Source: Saccharicrinis sp.
GTDB lineage: Bacteria > Bacteroidota > Bacteroidia > Bacteroidales > Marinilabiliaceae
Length of the DNA: 43,107 nucleotides
Reading direction: 5' to 3'
Assembly: GCA_024635555.1 (NCBI GenBank)
Contig: JAGXIO010000231.1
Coordinates: forward strand, 1 to 43,107
Part shown: piece after piece, positions 18,112 through 27,458 of the stretch
Layout of the letters: every line of letters starts with the position of its first letter
How positions within the stretch are numbered: position 1 is the first letter of the stretch
Translations under genes and position numbers: made by a program
Notes under the pieces: model-generated
Database searches by the model: none
Told to the model about the DNA's origin: nothing
Seen by the model: only the letters and a program-made list of their open reading frames with translations

Positions 18112-18600
18112 TCAATTTTACGCTAATGCAATATAATTATTGTTACTCCCAAAAGAATAATTCATACATGATTTTTCTTTTCGAATCATTCTCCTAAATG
18201 CTCAATACCGTTTTGTTGCCAATAAAGCAGCGTGTAAACATAGCAATAATTGTAATAATTCAGATAAACCCTGCTTACGAAAATTCAGAGTAATCTGTTT
18301 AAATAGAAAAGGAGGTAAAAAAGATAAATGCTTCTTACTATCGACTGCATATACCGATACGTAAACAAATACAATTGGTTCGTTTTGTTTTTTTTCCTTG
18401 TATTATAATAGGCCCCCTACTTTTCTTTTACTAATCTCACATCGTTAAGATATGTGCGCACGATTCTCCTTTTATACGTATCTAATTGTTATAACTCAGG
18501 CTATTCAACGCACAAATATAGCTTGACAAATCTGTTCGCAGGGAAATATTTTTTCTACGTGCCCAATCCAGCTTCAAAGCTAAGGTTTTAAAATATGTCG
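18112..18600 (-). other. Upstream region of the carotenoid operon
   Basis: There is no convincing gene in these 489 bases. Two sequences match only the -7 half of a Bacteroidota promoter on the reverse strand: TATATTTG (18520 to 18513) and TAGCTTTG (18582 to 18575). Neither has a TTG at the expected distance, so I do not call a promoter. The operon start must lie here because crtI is the first gene and the region to the right reads the other way. I see no MerR/CarH-type regulator gene. Confidence 0.4.
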
Positions 18601-18788
18601 GCGGTTATTTTCCTAGGAGCGCAAAGGTACATCAACTCAAAATATTTTTAATTATTTTTATGGCCGGTTATATGGTTGAGATGATAGGTATGTTTTTGGC
18701 AATACCGATTTACACCATTGTTAGGGTGGTGGCTAAGGAGTTTTTTCCGAAATATAATTTGGTGCGCAAACTTACCGGGAAGTTGTAG
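18601..18788 (+). pseudogene. Truncated, diverged copy of the AI-2E transporter 3' end
   Basis: This stretch matches the last 190 bases of the AI-2E gene (about 9037-9225), and both copies end at TAG. From the ATG at 18660, 129 bases align without gaps with 14 mismatches. Of the 13 changed codons nine are synonymous and four change the residue. Upstream, a one-base deletion and weaker similarity break the frame, and nothing recognisable precedes base 18600. The mostly silent differences show that this copy evolved as a working gene before being truncated. It is therefore not a simple recent duplication of the copy at 8107-9225. It sits between the carotenoid operon and the alternative complex III operon. 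Confidence 0.9.
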
Positions 18789-19149
18789 TGTCACATAATG
18801 TACAGAGCGCACCCTTTATTTGGAAATTTACGACGTATATTATATCCTGCATCTTTTTTATACTATAATCCGCACGAAAATTAGGGGGAAGTCAAACGGA
18901 TTAAATACTTTGTTCCCCGTTAAAACCATCCATAAGCTATAGTATCAGGTTTTAGACCGTATACCAATACCCGCTCCTTATTTATCCTACTTCAACAGTA
19001 TCTTTAATTTTTGTTAATATTTGTTGAACATTATTCAAACTTTTGCCTTGTTTATTGTGACAACAAAATTTTAAGGTTCATTTTTTTTGTAAATTGTCGG
19101 TGATTATTTAACGTGCGTTAACAGATTATCTTTAAACCCTTGATTTAAC
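18789..19149 (+). other. Upstream region of the alternative complex III operon
   Basis: These 361 bases have no credible gene. They must hold the promoter for actA. Several near matches to TAnnTTTG occur around 19010-19050, in AT-rich sequence, but none has both promoter halves correctly spaced. I found no long inverted repeat. Confidence 0.35.
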
Positions 19150-20289
19150 ATGAAGATATTTTCTTGTATTACACCTCTAAATATCAGGTTTGTTTTAATA
19201 GCTGGCCTGTTGTGTTCTTTCTCCACACGTGCCGTTTCATCCGAAAACGGACATGCATTTAATGAATCTGATGAATATAATTTGATGATGGGCGAACGCC
19301 TTTTCAACGGATTAATTACCACAGGCGACAATACCCCTTCCTGTATTTCGTGCCATGCTAAATTCAGCGGTGATGAGATGAATTGGAATCCGGAGGCCAT
19401 GGTAATTGCAAATTCGGTCGACTCACTTGATTTTGATGAATTCAAAAGTATTGTGAATAGTCCCGCGGATGGCTTTATTGCCAAAGTACACAAGGGTTAT
19501 GATTTAAGCGACGATCAGATTGCGCAAATAAGAGTTTACTTAAAAACGTTGGGAACTGAGGGCGTTGGCGAAAAACCCAGAAACCATCCTCAGCTCATGT
19601 TGTTTTTGGTGGTAGGCCTGTTGATGGCAGCTGCACTTGTCGATTTGCTCTTCACAAAATTTGTACGCTATAAAATGGTGCACATCCTTATCATACTAAT
19701 TGGGGTCACCGTGCATTTAAAAATGGCTTATGTCGGTGCAGCCGGATTGGGCCGCAGCGAAGGCTACATGCCCGACCAGCCCATCAAGTTTTCGCACAAG
19801 GTACATGCCGGCGCCAACAAAATTGATTGTATGTACTGCCATTTTAATGCAGAAAAGGGGAAGTCGGCAGGAATACCAGGTCCTGGATTGTGTATGAACT
19901 GCCATATCATAGTACGTGAAGGAAGTCATTCGGGAAAATCCGAAATTGCCAAGCTTATAAAACACTACGAAGAAGGAACCGACATTGAATGGGTGCGCGT
20001 GCACAATTTGCCCGACCATGTATTTTTTAGCCATGCCCAGCACGTAAACGCGGGCAAAATCGATTGTAACCAATGCCACGGCGCTGTGGAGGAGATGGAT
20101 ATTCTGAAACAGGAAAACGACCTATCCATGGGTTGGTGCCTCGATTGCCATAAAAATACCAACGTACAATTTGGCAACGATTACTATTCGATATACGACA
20201 AATACCATAGCGAGCTGGCTCAAGGGGCACGCGATTCCATAAAGGCTGCCGACATAGGCGCCAACGATTGCATGAAGTGCCATTATTAA
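19150..20289 (+). CDS. actA: Alternative complex III subunit ActA, with an extra N-terminal haem domain
   Basis: This 379-residue multihaem cytochrome c has six CXXCH sites: CISCH (65-69), CMYCH (227-231), CMNCH (248-252), CNQCH (306-310), CLDCH (330-334) and CMKCH (374-378). The last five form the pentahaem core of ActA, which carries electrons from quinol oxidation in alternative complex III. The first belongs to a separate N-terminal domain after a signal peptide. Two membrane helices (about 149-168 and 176-195) separate it from the core, so both haem parts face the periplasm. His and Met residues in the N-terminal domain could give the sixth ligand. It is the first gene of the act operon, 54 bases before actB. 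Confidence 0.9.
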   Translation: MKIFSCITPLNIRFVLIAGLLCSFSTRAVSSENGHAFNESDEYNLMMGERLFNGLITTGDNTPSCISCHAKFSGDEMNWNPEAMVIANSVDSLDFDEFKSIVNSPADGFIAKVHKGYDLSDDQIAQIRVYLKTLGTEGVGEKPRNHPQLMLFLVVGLLMAAALVDLLFTKFVRYKMVHILIILIGVTVHLKMAYVGAAGLGRSEGYMPDQPIKFSHKVHAGANKIDCMYCHFNAEKGKSAGIPGPGLCMNCHIIVREGSHSGKSEIAKLIKHYEEGTDIEWVRVHNLPDHVFFSHAQHVNAGKIDCNQCHGAVEEMDILKQENDLSMGWCLDCHKNTNVQFGNDYYSIYDKYHSELAQGARDSIKAADIGANDCMKCHY

Positions 20290-20343
20290 TGGCTTGTGCA
20301 AACAATTTTAGTTCTTGAATGAATCACCATACACATTGTTCGA

Positions 20344-23331
20344 ATGAAAAAATATTGGAAAAGCATAGAAGAATATGAAGATGGGGTGAAGGACGACCAT
20401 GCTCACTTACCCAATAAAATACAAGCCAGCGAGGCTTTGAAAGCTTCAAGAAGAGATTTTTTGAAGTACTTTGGCTTTAGTGTAGCTTCTGCTGCCGTAC
20501 TGGCCAGTTGCGAGCGTCCAGTAAAAAAAGCAATCCCGCTTTTGATTCAACCCGAAGAGATACGTCCCGGCATTGCCAGCTATTATGCCTCAACCTTTTA
20601 TGTGGGCAGCGAGGCGGTACCCATCCTAGTTAAAGTGCGCGACGGACGCCCCATAAAAATTGAGGGTAACGAGTCAAGCGTGATGACGCGCGGAGGAACC
20701 TCAGCCCAGGTGCAGGCTTCGTTGTTGGGTTTGTACGATGAGTCCAGACCCAAAAATCCTAGTTTTAATAAGGAAGAAATAACCTGGGACAAAGCCAATG
20801 CTGATGTTAAGGAGGCATTGGATAATTTACCTGCCGATAAAACTATGGTACTATTAACCGCCACGGTTATCAGTCCCTCGCAAAAAGCCCTGATCCAAAA
20901 ACTAAAGACAAAATATCCCAATCTAAAACAAGTTACTTTAGATCCTTATTCCTATTCGGGATTGAGAGAAGCCTATAGCGATATAGTTGGTGAGGCCATC
21001 ATCCCAACTTTTCGGTTTGACAAGGCAGAGCTTATTGTTTCGTTTGGTGCCGACTTTTTGGGTACTTGGTTACTACCCACGGTGTTTACACATCAATATG
21101 TGCAAAACAGAAAATTGGACAACGGGCAAAAAAAGCTATCTAAACATATTCATTTCGAAGGTTTCATGTCGCTTACCGGCTCCAATGCAGATGAACGGTT
21201 TGTAATCAAACCATCAGAGGAGGGTAAATATGTTTTGTCGCTTTATAACGAAGTGGCCAAATCCCAGGGCTTACCAACTTTGGATAAAGGCGGTTTTGAA
21301 TCAGCGGTTAAAGAAGTTGCACAGCAATTACTTAACGCCAAATCCGCCTCTTTGGTGGTTTCGGGATCCAACGATAAAAACGTTCAGTTACTCGTTGCAG
21401 GTATTAACACCATGCTTGGTGCACATGGAAGCACCATCGATTTAAATCAAGATATTAATCTATATCAGGGCAATGATAGTGCACTGGAACAATTGCTGCA
21501 AAGCTGCAAGCAGGGCAGTGTAGGGGCTTTGATTTGTTTGGAATCGAACCCAGCCTACAATATGCCTGACGCCGGATCTTTTAAGGAGGCCATCGAAAAG
21601 GTGGGGCTTACCGTTAACATCACAGCGCAAAACGACGAAACCAGTTCCTTGTGCAAGTATGTGTTACCCGCCAGTCATTTCCTCGAATCGTGGGGCGATG
21701 CCGAAGCGGTTTCCGGCATGTTAAGCCTAACACAACCCGTCATCCGACCTATCTACAACACCAGAGATGTAAATCAAATATTGCTGAATTTGTTGGGTGA
21801 GGACATCAGTTCCTACGATTACTTGCATCAACATTGGCAAAAAAATATCATACCCCAATCAACCGACAGTAATCCGTTTATATCTGCTTGGAAAGTTACT
21901 TTAAGTGCCGGTTTGTTGTCTGTTACGATGGACAAAAAACCCAAATCAATTTTAAATACTAATCTTTCCTCGGCTGCATCAAAGGTGAGCTCAGATAAAA
22001 ATACGGACGGATTGGAGCTTATTGCCTACCAATCGGTTCCCGTGGGCGACGGCAAGATGGCCAACAACCCTTGGTTGCAGGAACTTCCCGACCCTGTATC
22101 GCGCGTTTGTTGGGATAATTATTTTTCGGTTTCGCCAACGTTAGCGGATGAGAAAGGATGGAAGCAGGGTGATGTCATTTCTATTTCGAACATAGAACTA
22201 CCTGTTTTTGTGCAACCAGGCAACCATCATCAGGTTATTAGTGTGGCACTGGGATACGGACGAACCATGGAAGGCCCCAAACCGGAAGTGATAGGTAAAG
22301 ATGTTAAACCACTTTTTGTGTCAAAAGGTACAGGCGTTAAATACCATACGGCCATTGCCGATATAAAAAATACTGGACGAACCTACGAACTGGCGACCAC
22401 CCAAAGCCATCATTCTATGGAGGGCAGAGCCATTGTAAGGGAGACTTCGCTAAGTGAATATTTGAAAGATCCTGCTTCGGGTAACGAAATGCACGCAGAA
22501 ATAGAAAAGCTGCATACTAGTTTATATGATAAGCACGAGTACAAAGGCCATCATTGGGCTATGTTTATCGACCTAAATTCGTGCACAGGCTGTAACGCTT
22601 GTGTAGTGGCTTGTAATGTCGAAAACAATGTGCCCGTTGTGGGTCGCAACGAAGTACGCCGCTCGCACGAGATGCACTGGTTGCGCATCGACCGTTATTA
22701 TACGCAAGCTCCTAACGACCCAAGCAGCCTTCGTGTGGTTCGTCAGCCCGTTATGTGCCAGCATTGCGACAACGCGCCCTGCGAAAATGTTTGCCCTGTG
22801 GCTGCCACCACCCATAGTTCGGAAGGGATAAACCAGATGGCCTATAACCGCTGTATCGGAACCCGTTATTGCAACAATAACTGCCCTTACAAAGTGCGTC
22901 GTTTTAACTGGTACGATTATAACGGTGCCGATTCTATTCCTTATAACCGAAAAGATCCTGCGGGCATGTCCACCGACCTCAAGCGTTTGGTGCTTAACCC
23001 GGATGTAACAGTACGTGCCAAGGGTGTTATCGAAAAATGCTCCTTCTGCATACAACGAATCCAGGAGAAAAAGTTAGATGCCAAAACTGCCGGCGAACCC
23101 CTGCGCGACGGAGCCATACAAACTGCCTGTCAGCAAGGCTGTCCTGCCAAGGCCATTACCTTTGGTGATATGAACGACGAAAAGAGTGTGGTAAGCAAAA
23201 TGATGAAAGACCCTCGCAGGTATCATCTGTTAGAAGAATTGCACACCCTGCCCAGTGTGGCCTATCTTACCAAAGTAAGAAATATTGAAGAAAAATTAAA
23301 TGCAGAACCCGAACATAAAACGCATAGCTAA
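20344..23331 (+). CDS. actB: Alternative complex III subunit ActB (iron-sulfur, molybdopterin-oxidoreductase-like)
   Basis: This 995-residue fusion joins a molybdopterin-oxidoreductase-like domain (about residues 60-700), which in this family lacks the metal cofactor, to a four-cluster ferredoxin domain. The ferredoxin part begins at Cys747 ([11 protein letters not shown]) and continues with [28 protein letters not shown] and CSFCIQRIQ; the family carries three 4Fe-4S and one 3Fe-4S cluster. The N-terminus has a variant Tat signal, [17 protein letters not shown], followed by the lipobox LASC at Cys56, so the mature protein is probably a periplasmic lipoprotein. It passes electrons between the quinol site in ActC and the haems of ActA. 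Its stop codon overlaps the actC start (TAATG). Confidence 0.93.
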   Translation: MKKYWKSIEEYEDGVKDDHAHLPNKIQASEALKASRRDFLKYFGFSVASAAVLASCERPVKKAIPLLIQPEEIRPGIASYYASTFYVGSEAVPILVKVRDGRPIKIEGNESSVMTRGGTSAQVQASLLGLYDESRPKNPSFNKEEITWDKANADVKEALDNLPADKTMVLLTATVISPSQKALIQKLKTKYPNLKQVTLDPYSYSGLREAYSDIVGEAIIPTFRFDKAELIVSFGADFLGTWLLPTVFTHQYVQNRKLDNGQKKLSKHIHFEGFMSLTGSNADERFVIKPSEEGKYVLSLYNEVAKSQGLPTLDKGGFESAVKEVAQQLLNAKSASLVVSGSNDKNVQLLVAGINTMLGAHGSTIDLNQDINLYQGNDSALEQLLQSCKQGSVGALICLESNPAYNMPDAGSFKEAIEKVGLTVNITAQNDETSSLCKYVLPASHFLESWGDAEAVSGMLSLTQPVIRPIYNTRDVNQILLNLLGEDISSYDYLHQHWQKNIIPQSTDSNPFISAWKVTLSAGLLSVTMDKKPKSILNTNLSSAASKVSSDKNTDGLELIAYQSVPVGDGKMANNPWLQELPDPVSRVCWDNYFSVSPTLADEKGWKQGDVISISNIELPVFVQPGNHHQVISVALGYGRTMEGPKPEVIGKDVKPLFVSKGTGVKYHTAIADIKNTGRTYELATTQSHHSMEGRAIVRETSLSEYLKDPASGNEMHAEIEKLHTSLYDKHEYKGHHWAMFIDLNSCTGCNACVVACNVENNVPVVGRNEVRRSHEMHWLRIDRYYTQAPNDPSSLRVVRQPVMCQHCDNAPCENVCPVAATTHSSEGINQMAYNRCIGTRYCNNNCPYKVRRFNWYDYNGADSIPYNRKDPAGMSTDLKRLVLNPDVTVRAKGVIEKCSFCIQRIQEKKLDAKTAGEPLRDGAIQTACQQGCPAKAITFGDMNDEKSVVSKMMKDPRRYHLLEELHTLPSVAYLTKVRNIEEKLNAEPEHKTHS

Positions 23332-24710
23332 TGTACATATCACCATTAAGGGAGCCTTTGGTTACCGGGGCAAAGAGTTATAAGCAGGTAACGGATGATA
23401 TTTTAAACCCAATGGAAGGCAAACCCGGCAAGTTTTGGTATGCCGGCATAACCTTGGCTTTAATTGCATTGGGTTTAGGCGGATTTGCCATGTATATTAC
23501 CGTATGGGAGGGAATTGGCTCCTGGAACCTGAACAAAACTGTAGGTTGGGGCTGGGATATCACCAACTTTGTATGGTGGGTAGGTATTGGTCATGCCGGT
23601 ACGTTTATCTCAGCCATTCTGCTGCTTTTTCGGCAAAAGTGGCGCACCAGCATCAACCGCAGTGCCGAGGCCATGACTATAATTGCTGTAATGTGTGCCG
23701 GATTATTTCCTATAATACATATGGGTAGACCGGCGTTGGCTTTCTTCGTTTTGCCTTACCCCAACACTCGCGAGCTTTGGGTCAACTTTAACTCTCCCCT
23801 GTTTTGGGACGTAATTGCTATCACTACCTATCTTACGGTTTCGGTGTTGTTCTGGTACATGGGGCTAATACCCGATATTGCAACGGTACGCGACAGGATG
23901 AAAAAGGGAATTGGAAAAAAAATATATGGTTTGCTAAGCTTCGGATGGACAGGCTCTGCCCGTCATTGGTCGCGCCACGAATCCATGAGCTTGATATTAG
24001 CCGGATTGGCAGCTCCCTTGGTATTATCGGTGCATACCATCGTTAGTATGGACTTTGCTACCTCTGTTATCCCGGGATGGCACACCACCATCTTCCCACC
24101 CTATTTTGTTGCGGGGGCAGTTTTCTCGGGCTTTGCCATGGTACTCACGCTTATGATTATCACACGGAAAGCCCTGAACCTGCAAAACTACATCACGGTG
24201 GGTCATGTGGAGTCGATGAATAAAGTGATTATTGCCACAGGATCTATTGTGGGCATCGCCTACATCACAGAATTCTTTATGGCCTGGTACTCCGGAAGCG
24301 TGTATGAGCAGTATGCTTTTGTTAATCGGGCTTTTGGGCCTTATTGGTGGGCCTATTGGATTATGATGACCTGTAATGTGATTACGCCTCAACTATTTTG
24401 GTTCAAGAAGATACGGCGTAATCTGGCAGCTACCTTTGTGATATCTATTTTTATAAACATAGGTATGTGGTTTGAGCGTTTTGTTATTATCGTTACCTCG
24501 TTGCACCGCGATTTCTTGCCATCTAGCTGGGTAATGTATGCTCCTTCATGGGTTGAAGTAAGTATTTTTATAGGCACTTTTGGTTTGTTCTTTACGCTGT
24601 TCTTTTTATTTATTCGATTCTTCCCAGTGATTGCAGTGGCTGAAATAAAAACGGTGTTAAAAAGTTCGGGAGAAAAATTTATCAAGAAAGGAGATCGTGA
24701 TGAAAAGTAA
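23331..24710 (+). CDS. actC: Alternative complex III subunit ActC (NrfD/PsrC-like quinol-binding subunit)
   Basis: This 459-residue integral membrane protein of the NrfD/PsrC family has about ten helices. Visible features include [20 protein letters not shown] near helix two, the conserved His of the quinol pocket region in that segment, and [33 protein letters not shown] later. ActC holds the quinol oxidation site next to the ActB iron-sulfur chain and has a proposed proton path. It overlaps actB by one base and is followed by actD, whose ATG at 24700 lies inside its last codons, so all are read from one message. Confidence 0.93.
   Translation: MYISPLREPLVTGAKSYKQVTDDILNPMEGKPGKFWYAGITLALIALGLGGFAMYITVWEGIGSWNLNKTVGWGWDITNFVWWVGIGHAGTFISAILLLFRQKWRTSINRSAEAMTIIAVMCAGLFPIIHMGRPALAFFVLPYPNTRELWVNFNSPLFWDVIAITTYLTVSVLFWYMGLIPDIATVRDRMKKGIGKKIYGLLSFGWTGSARHWSRHESMSLILAGLAAPLVLSVHTIVSMDFATSVIPGWHTTIFPPYFVAGAVFSGFAMVLTLMIITRKALNLQNYITVGHVESMNKVIIATGSIVGIAYITEFFMAWYSGSVYEQYAFVNRAFGPYWWAYWIMMTCNVITPQLFWFKKIRRNLAATFVISIFINIGMWFERFVIIVTSLHRDFLPSSWVMYAPSWVEVSIFIGTFGLFFTLFFLFIRFFPVIAVAEIKTVLKSSGEKFIKKGDRDEK
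24689..24693 (+). promoter_or_regulatory. Shine-Dalgarno site of actD
   Basis: AGGAG lies six bases before the ATG at 24700, inside the end of actC. Most genes in this window have no such site, so this one is notable and helps choose the ATG over the GTG at 24697. Confidence 0.6.
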
Positions 24711-25239
24711 TAATTATATAACAGGCCTTTTTTGGGATGATACTGAACTCATTAAAGCCATTAAGGAAATACAGGATAAGGGCATAGCTATATTTGATGT
24801 GCGCACACCTTTTCCGGTGCATGGCTTGGATGATGTACTCAAATTAAAAAGATCGCGCTTGCCCCGCTTGGGATTTGTTGCTGGAGCTATAGGCGGCATA
24901 TTGGCATTTTGGTTTCAGTCATGGGTTTTTACCACAAGCTGGCCGCTAAACTTTGGTGGTAAACCTTTTTTCTCGGTGCCTTCATTTATTCCTGTAACCT
25001 TTGAAATGACCGTACTTTTTGCCGCCATTTCACTGGTAGTTGGTTTTCTGATTAAATCAGGCTTAGGGCCTGGCGCTGAAAATATAATTTTTGACGAGAG
25101 AACAACAGACGATGCCTTTTTAATAGTGGTGAAGATAACAGATAACAGTCAATCTGATAATATTTTTGAAGTATTAACAAGCGTTGGAGCTTCTGAAGTA
25201 AAGCATGTTGAACCTACTAAAACTGATACCCATGCATAA
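24700..25239 (+). CDS. actD: Alternative complex III subunit ActD (DUF3341)
   Basis: This 179-residue protein of the DUF3341 family is anchored by two helices. The N-terminal soluble part has [20 protein letters not shown] followed by the conserved [12 protein letters not shown], then helix one (about 66-86), a periplasmic loop and helix two (about 103-125). ActD is a peripheral cytoplasm-facing subunit of alternative complex III and binds no cofactor. The start at ATG 24700 is supported by the AGGAG six bases upstream. It ends eight bases inside the start of actF. Confidence 0.9.
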   Translation: MKSNNYITGLFWDDTELIKAIKEIQDKGIAIFDVRTPFPVHGLDDVLKLKRSRLPRLGFVAGAIGGILAFWFQSWVFTTSWPLNFGGKPFFSVPSFIPVTFEMTVLFAAISLVVGFLIKSGLGPGAENIIFDERTTDDAFLIVVKITDNSQSDNIFEVLTSVGASEVKHVEPTKTDTHA

Positions 25240-26428
25240 TGCGTCTATAAAGGAGTTTACAAAGGATTTTATCTTTCCTAAAAAAGGGACAACAGTGTTT
25301 ACCATAGCTTTGGTAATAGGTTTTTTAATGACTGTAGTAGGTTATTTTGTGGGAGGAATTGATGGACATCGCTTTTGGGCCAATATATTGCTCAATGGTT
25401 TTCTGATCATAGGCCTTTCTTTAGGTGCCGGTTTTTTCGTGGCCGTGCATTTAATTGCCGAATCGGGATGGCAAACATCCGTGCAACGCATTGGCGAAGC
25501 CATGGCCAGCCGCATTTGGCTGGGTGCCTTAATGATTATACCCATCATTTTGGGAGTTCACTCGCTATACCACTGGTCGCATACCGAGGAGCTGGACGCT
25601 TTGCTAAAAATGAAAGAGCCTTACCTGAACCTTCCTTTTTTTGTGATACGTATGTTGGTTTATTTGGGCGGATGGATTTTTCTATTGAGTAAAATTAGGC
25701 AAGTTTCGCTAATGAGCGATACCAACCCTGATATAAAACTATTTTATCGCCTACGTACCTATTCGGCTATTTTTGTTGTATTTTTTGCCATCACCAGTTC
25801 AACCGCTTCGTGGGATTGGCTCATGAGCATCGATGCACACTGGTTTAGTACTTTATATGGTTGGTACACCTTTTCGGGCCTTTTTGTAAATTCCATTGCC
25901 GTCATCATCATATTTTTGGTGGTGTTGCAAAAAATCGGTTACATGCAGCACGTAAATAACGAGCATATGCACGACTTGGGAAAATACTTGTTCGGTTTCA
26001 GTATATTTTGGGCCTACTTATGGATTTCGCAGTATCTCCTTATTTGGTATGCCAACATACCCGAAGAAACTACCTACTTTGTTACCCGTATTAAGGGCTT
26101 CGAAACGCTATTTTATGTGAATCTGATTATCTGTTTTGTGGCGCCATTCTTTGCGTTAATGTCGCGTGGAAATAAACGGAAGTCCGATTGGTTGCTTTAT
26201 GTTTCCATCGTAGTTTTTATGGGGCATTGGATCGATACTTATCTGGCTATTATGCCGGGTGCTGTTGGCGCAGAACATGCACATATCGGTTTATTTGAGA
26301 TAGGTATGACTGTTATGTATGTTTCCGTGTTTGCATGGTTGGTGTTTAAAGAGATAGCAAAGGCCAAGCTCGTTCCCGAAAATCATCCTTTTTATAAAGA
26401 AAGTTTCGACTATGAAAATATCAAATAA
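25232..26428 (+). CDS. actF: Alternative complex III subunit ActF
   Basis: This 398-residue membrane protein has about ten helices and is the second large membrane subunit of alternative complex III, homologous in fold to ActC. Recognisable segments are HRFWANILLNGF, WQTSVQRIGEAMASRIWLG, TASWDWLMSIDAHWFSTLYG and the late IMPGAVGAEHAHIGLFE. The open frame begins at ATG 25205, but the ATG at 25232 ([13 protein letters not shown]) overlaps the actD stop by eight bases and gives the family's normal N-terminus. It probably contributes to proton transfer or structure; no haem-binding pattern is seen. It overlaps actE by 17 bases. Confidence 0.9.
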   Translation: MHNASIKEFTKDFIFPKKGTTVFTIALVIGFLMTVVGYFVGGIDGHRFWANILLNGFLIIGLSLGAGFFVAVHLIAESGWQTSVQRIGEAMASRIWLGALMIIPIILGVHSLYHWSHTEELDALLKMKEPYLNLPFFVIRMLVYLGGWIFLLSKIRQVSLMSDTNPDIKLFYRLRTYSAIFVVFFAITSSTASWDWLMSIDAHWFSTLYGWYTFSGLFVNSIAVIIIFLVVLQKIGYMQHVNNEHMHDLGKYLFGFSIFWAYLWISQYLLIWYANIPEETTYFVTRIKGFETLFYVNLIICFVAPFFALMSRGNKRKSDWLLYVSIVVFMGHWIDTYLAIMPGAVGAEHAHIGLFEIGMTVMYVSVFAWLVFKEIAKAKLVPENHPFYKESFDYENIK

Positions 26429-26996
26429 ATACCACCTGACATTGCCAATCATATTGGCATTTACATTGTTTGTAGTTTCGTGCGATACCGACCGCAACAA
26501 ACCAGGCTACAGTTACTTTCCGGATATGGAGCAGAGTAGAGGTTACGAAACCTATAGTCAGAACCCGGTTTTGGATGGTGGTAAAACCAATATTATGCCG
26601 GTTGAAAATACCATACCGCGTGGTATAATTCCTTACGAATTTGAAAAAACGGACGAAAACCGCAAGTTGGCCGGTCAAGAGCTACTGAACCCCTACCTAG
26701 GGCAGCCCAACGAGGAGGAGATTTTAACTGAAGGGAAGCGTCTGTACAACATCTATTGCTGGCATTGTCATGGCGACCAAGGCGATGGTAAAGGCTTTTT
26801 ATTCACCAGTGGCAAATACCCTTTCCCCCCCGCCAGCCTCTTGTCCGACAGGGTAGCTCCCAATCCGGATGGCGAAATTTTTCATGTGATATCCGTTGGC
26901 TTTGGTGTAATGGGTGCCCATCAGGGTCAAATACAACCCGACGACAGATGGAAAATAGTAAGCTATATCCGAAAGGAATTGATAGAAAAAAAGTGA
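26412..26996 (+). CDS. actE: Alternative complex III subunit ActE (monohaem cytochrome c lipoprotein)
   Basis: This 194-residue lipoprotein has lipobox VVSC with Cys24 and one class I cytochrome c domain. The haem site is CWHCH (115-119), and a Met in GVMGAH (residue 166) is the likely sixth ligand. The stretch before it, including YSYFPDMEQSRGYE, is a conserved ActE feature that lies against the complex. It would hand electrons to a soluble carrier or directly to an oxidase. It closes the act operon. Unlike many genomes, no cytochrome oxidase genes follow; the next genes are a signalling unit with its own promoter. Confidence 0.92.
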   Translation: MKISNKYHLTLPIILAFTLFVVSCDTDRNKPGYSYFPDMEQSRGYETYSQNPVLDGGKTNIMPVENTIPRGIIPYEFEKTDENRKLAGQELLNPYLGQPNEEEILTEGKRLYNIYCWHCHGDQGDGKGFLFTSGKYPFPPASLLSDRVAPNPDGEIFHVISVGFGVMGAHQGQIQPDDRWKIVSYIRKELIEKK

Positions 26997-27206
26997 GAGT
27001 ACATGATACTATCCAGCTTTTAAAATTGGGGAACTGAAATTAAAATATATTGCACTTGCCGATACAGGAGCATAAAGCAAGCTCCCCTTCACCGAACTCC
27101 CCTTGAATTAATGCACAATGGCATCTCAAGATACTTATATTACTGGTTGCTAATGTTCTATTTTTTTCGCTTTATACGACAACACTTCGTTATTTTTTTG
27201 TAACTG

Positions 27207-27236
27207 TTTGAATATTAGATTGTTTACTTAGTTTTG
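27207..27236 (+). promoter_or_regulatory. Housekeeping-type Bacteroidota promoter of the signalling operon
   Basis: TTTG (27207-27210), an 18-base spacer, then TAGTTTTG (27229-27236) match the Bacteroidota consensus of TTTG near -33 and TAnnTTTG near -7. Transcription would begin near 27243 and read into the gene at 27459. In repeat copy 2 the same spacing is kept, but the -7 box reads TAGTTGTG with one mismatch. Confidence 0.75.
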
Positions 27237-27263
27237 TAATTTTCTCTAACACGCTGATAATAT

Positions 27264-27288
27264 GACGTTTGTAAATAAGTCTAACGTC
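27264..27288 (+). promoter_or_regulatory. Conserved leader hairpin
   Basis: GACGTT (27264-27269) pairs perfectly with AACGTC (27283-27288) around a 13-base loop, about 20 bases after the predicted start of transcription. In copy 2 the arms are GGCGTT (43078-43083) and AATGTC (43097-43102). The two changes both turn Watson-Crick pairs into G-U pairs, so an RNA stem would survive, while the loop is identical. This suggests a functional RNA element, but two copies alone cannot prove it. Confidence 0.5.
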
Positions 27289-27458
27289 TACTATCTAAAA
27301 TCTATCGGTCTATTGTAAGATTTACCCTTAAAAATATGAACCCTTTTTACAGTTCTATCGTATTGGGTTAATATCTCATGGGCATGGCTTGTAAAACTTA
27401 CAAAGTAACATAGCCTCGTCTGTGATTTTTTATATTGAACTATTTTAATACAATCGTT

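Larger units (their letters stand above)
27180..27293 (+). repeat. 114-base interspersed repeat, copy 1
   Basis: These 114 bases align without gaps to 42994-43107, with seven mismatches. The repeat includes a full Bacteroidota promoter and runs about 50 bases past the expected transcription start. It therefore duplicates both a promoter and the beginning of its leader RNA. Copy 2 is cut by the window edge, so the true length may be greater; after 27293 nothing can be compared. Confidence 0.92.
26997..27458 (+). other. Intergenic region with repeat, promoter and leader
   Basis: There is no gene in these 462 bases. The first 180 bases are featureless apart from a 5-bp stem GGAGC/GCTCC (27067-27085) with no T run. 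Then come the 114-base repeat, the promoter and a leader hairpin, listed separately. Further on, TTGTAA and TTACAA (27389-27394 and 27398-27403) form a 6-bp inverted repeat with a 3-base spacer, which could be an operator or small hairpin about 55 bases before the first gene. The predicted leader is about 215 bases long. Confidence 0.6.

Noticed and set aside
18210-18305. 31-codon open frame upstream of crtI
   Set aside because: There is no ribosome-binding site, no motif and no signal peptide, and it reads against the operon direction.
18513-18582. Promoter for the carotenoid operon from TATATTTG or TAGCTTTG on the reverse strand
   Set aside because: Only the -7 halves match. No TTG occurs at 17-23 bases upstream of either box, and one would leave a leader of about 400 bases.
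22573-23055. 160-codon open frame on the reverse strand inside actB
   Set aside because: It lies wholly opposite the cysteine-rich ferredoxin part of actB, whose motifs are unmistakable. The reverse protein shows no motif and is a shadow.
27067-27085. GGAGC/GCTCC stem as an act operon terminator
   Set aside because: The stem is only 5 bp, the loop is 9 bases and no T run follows.
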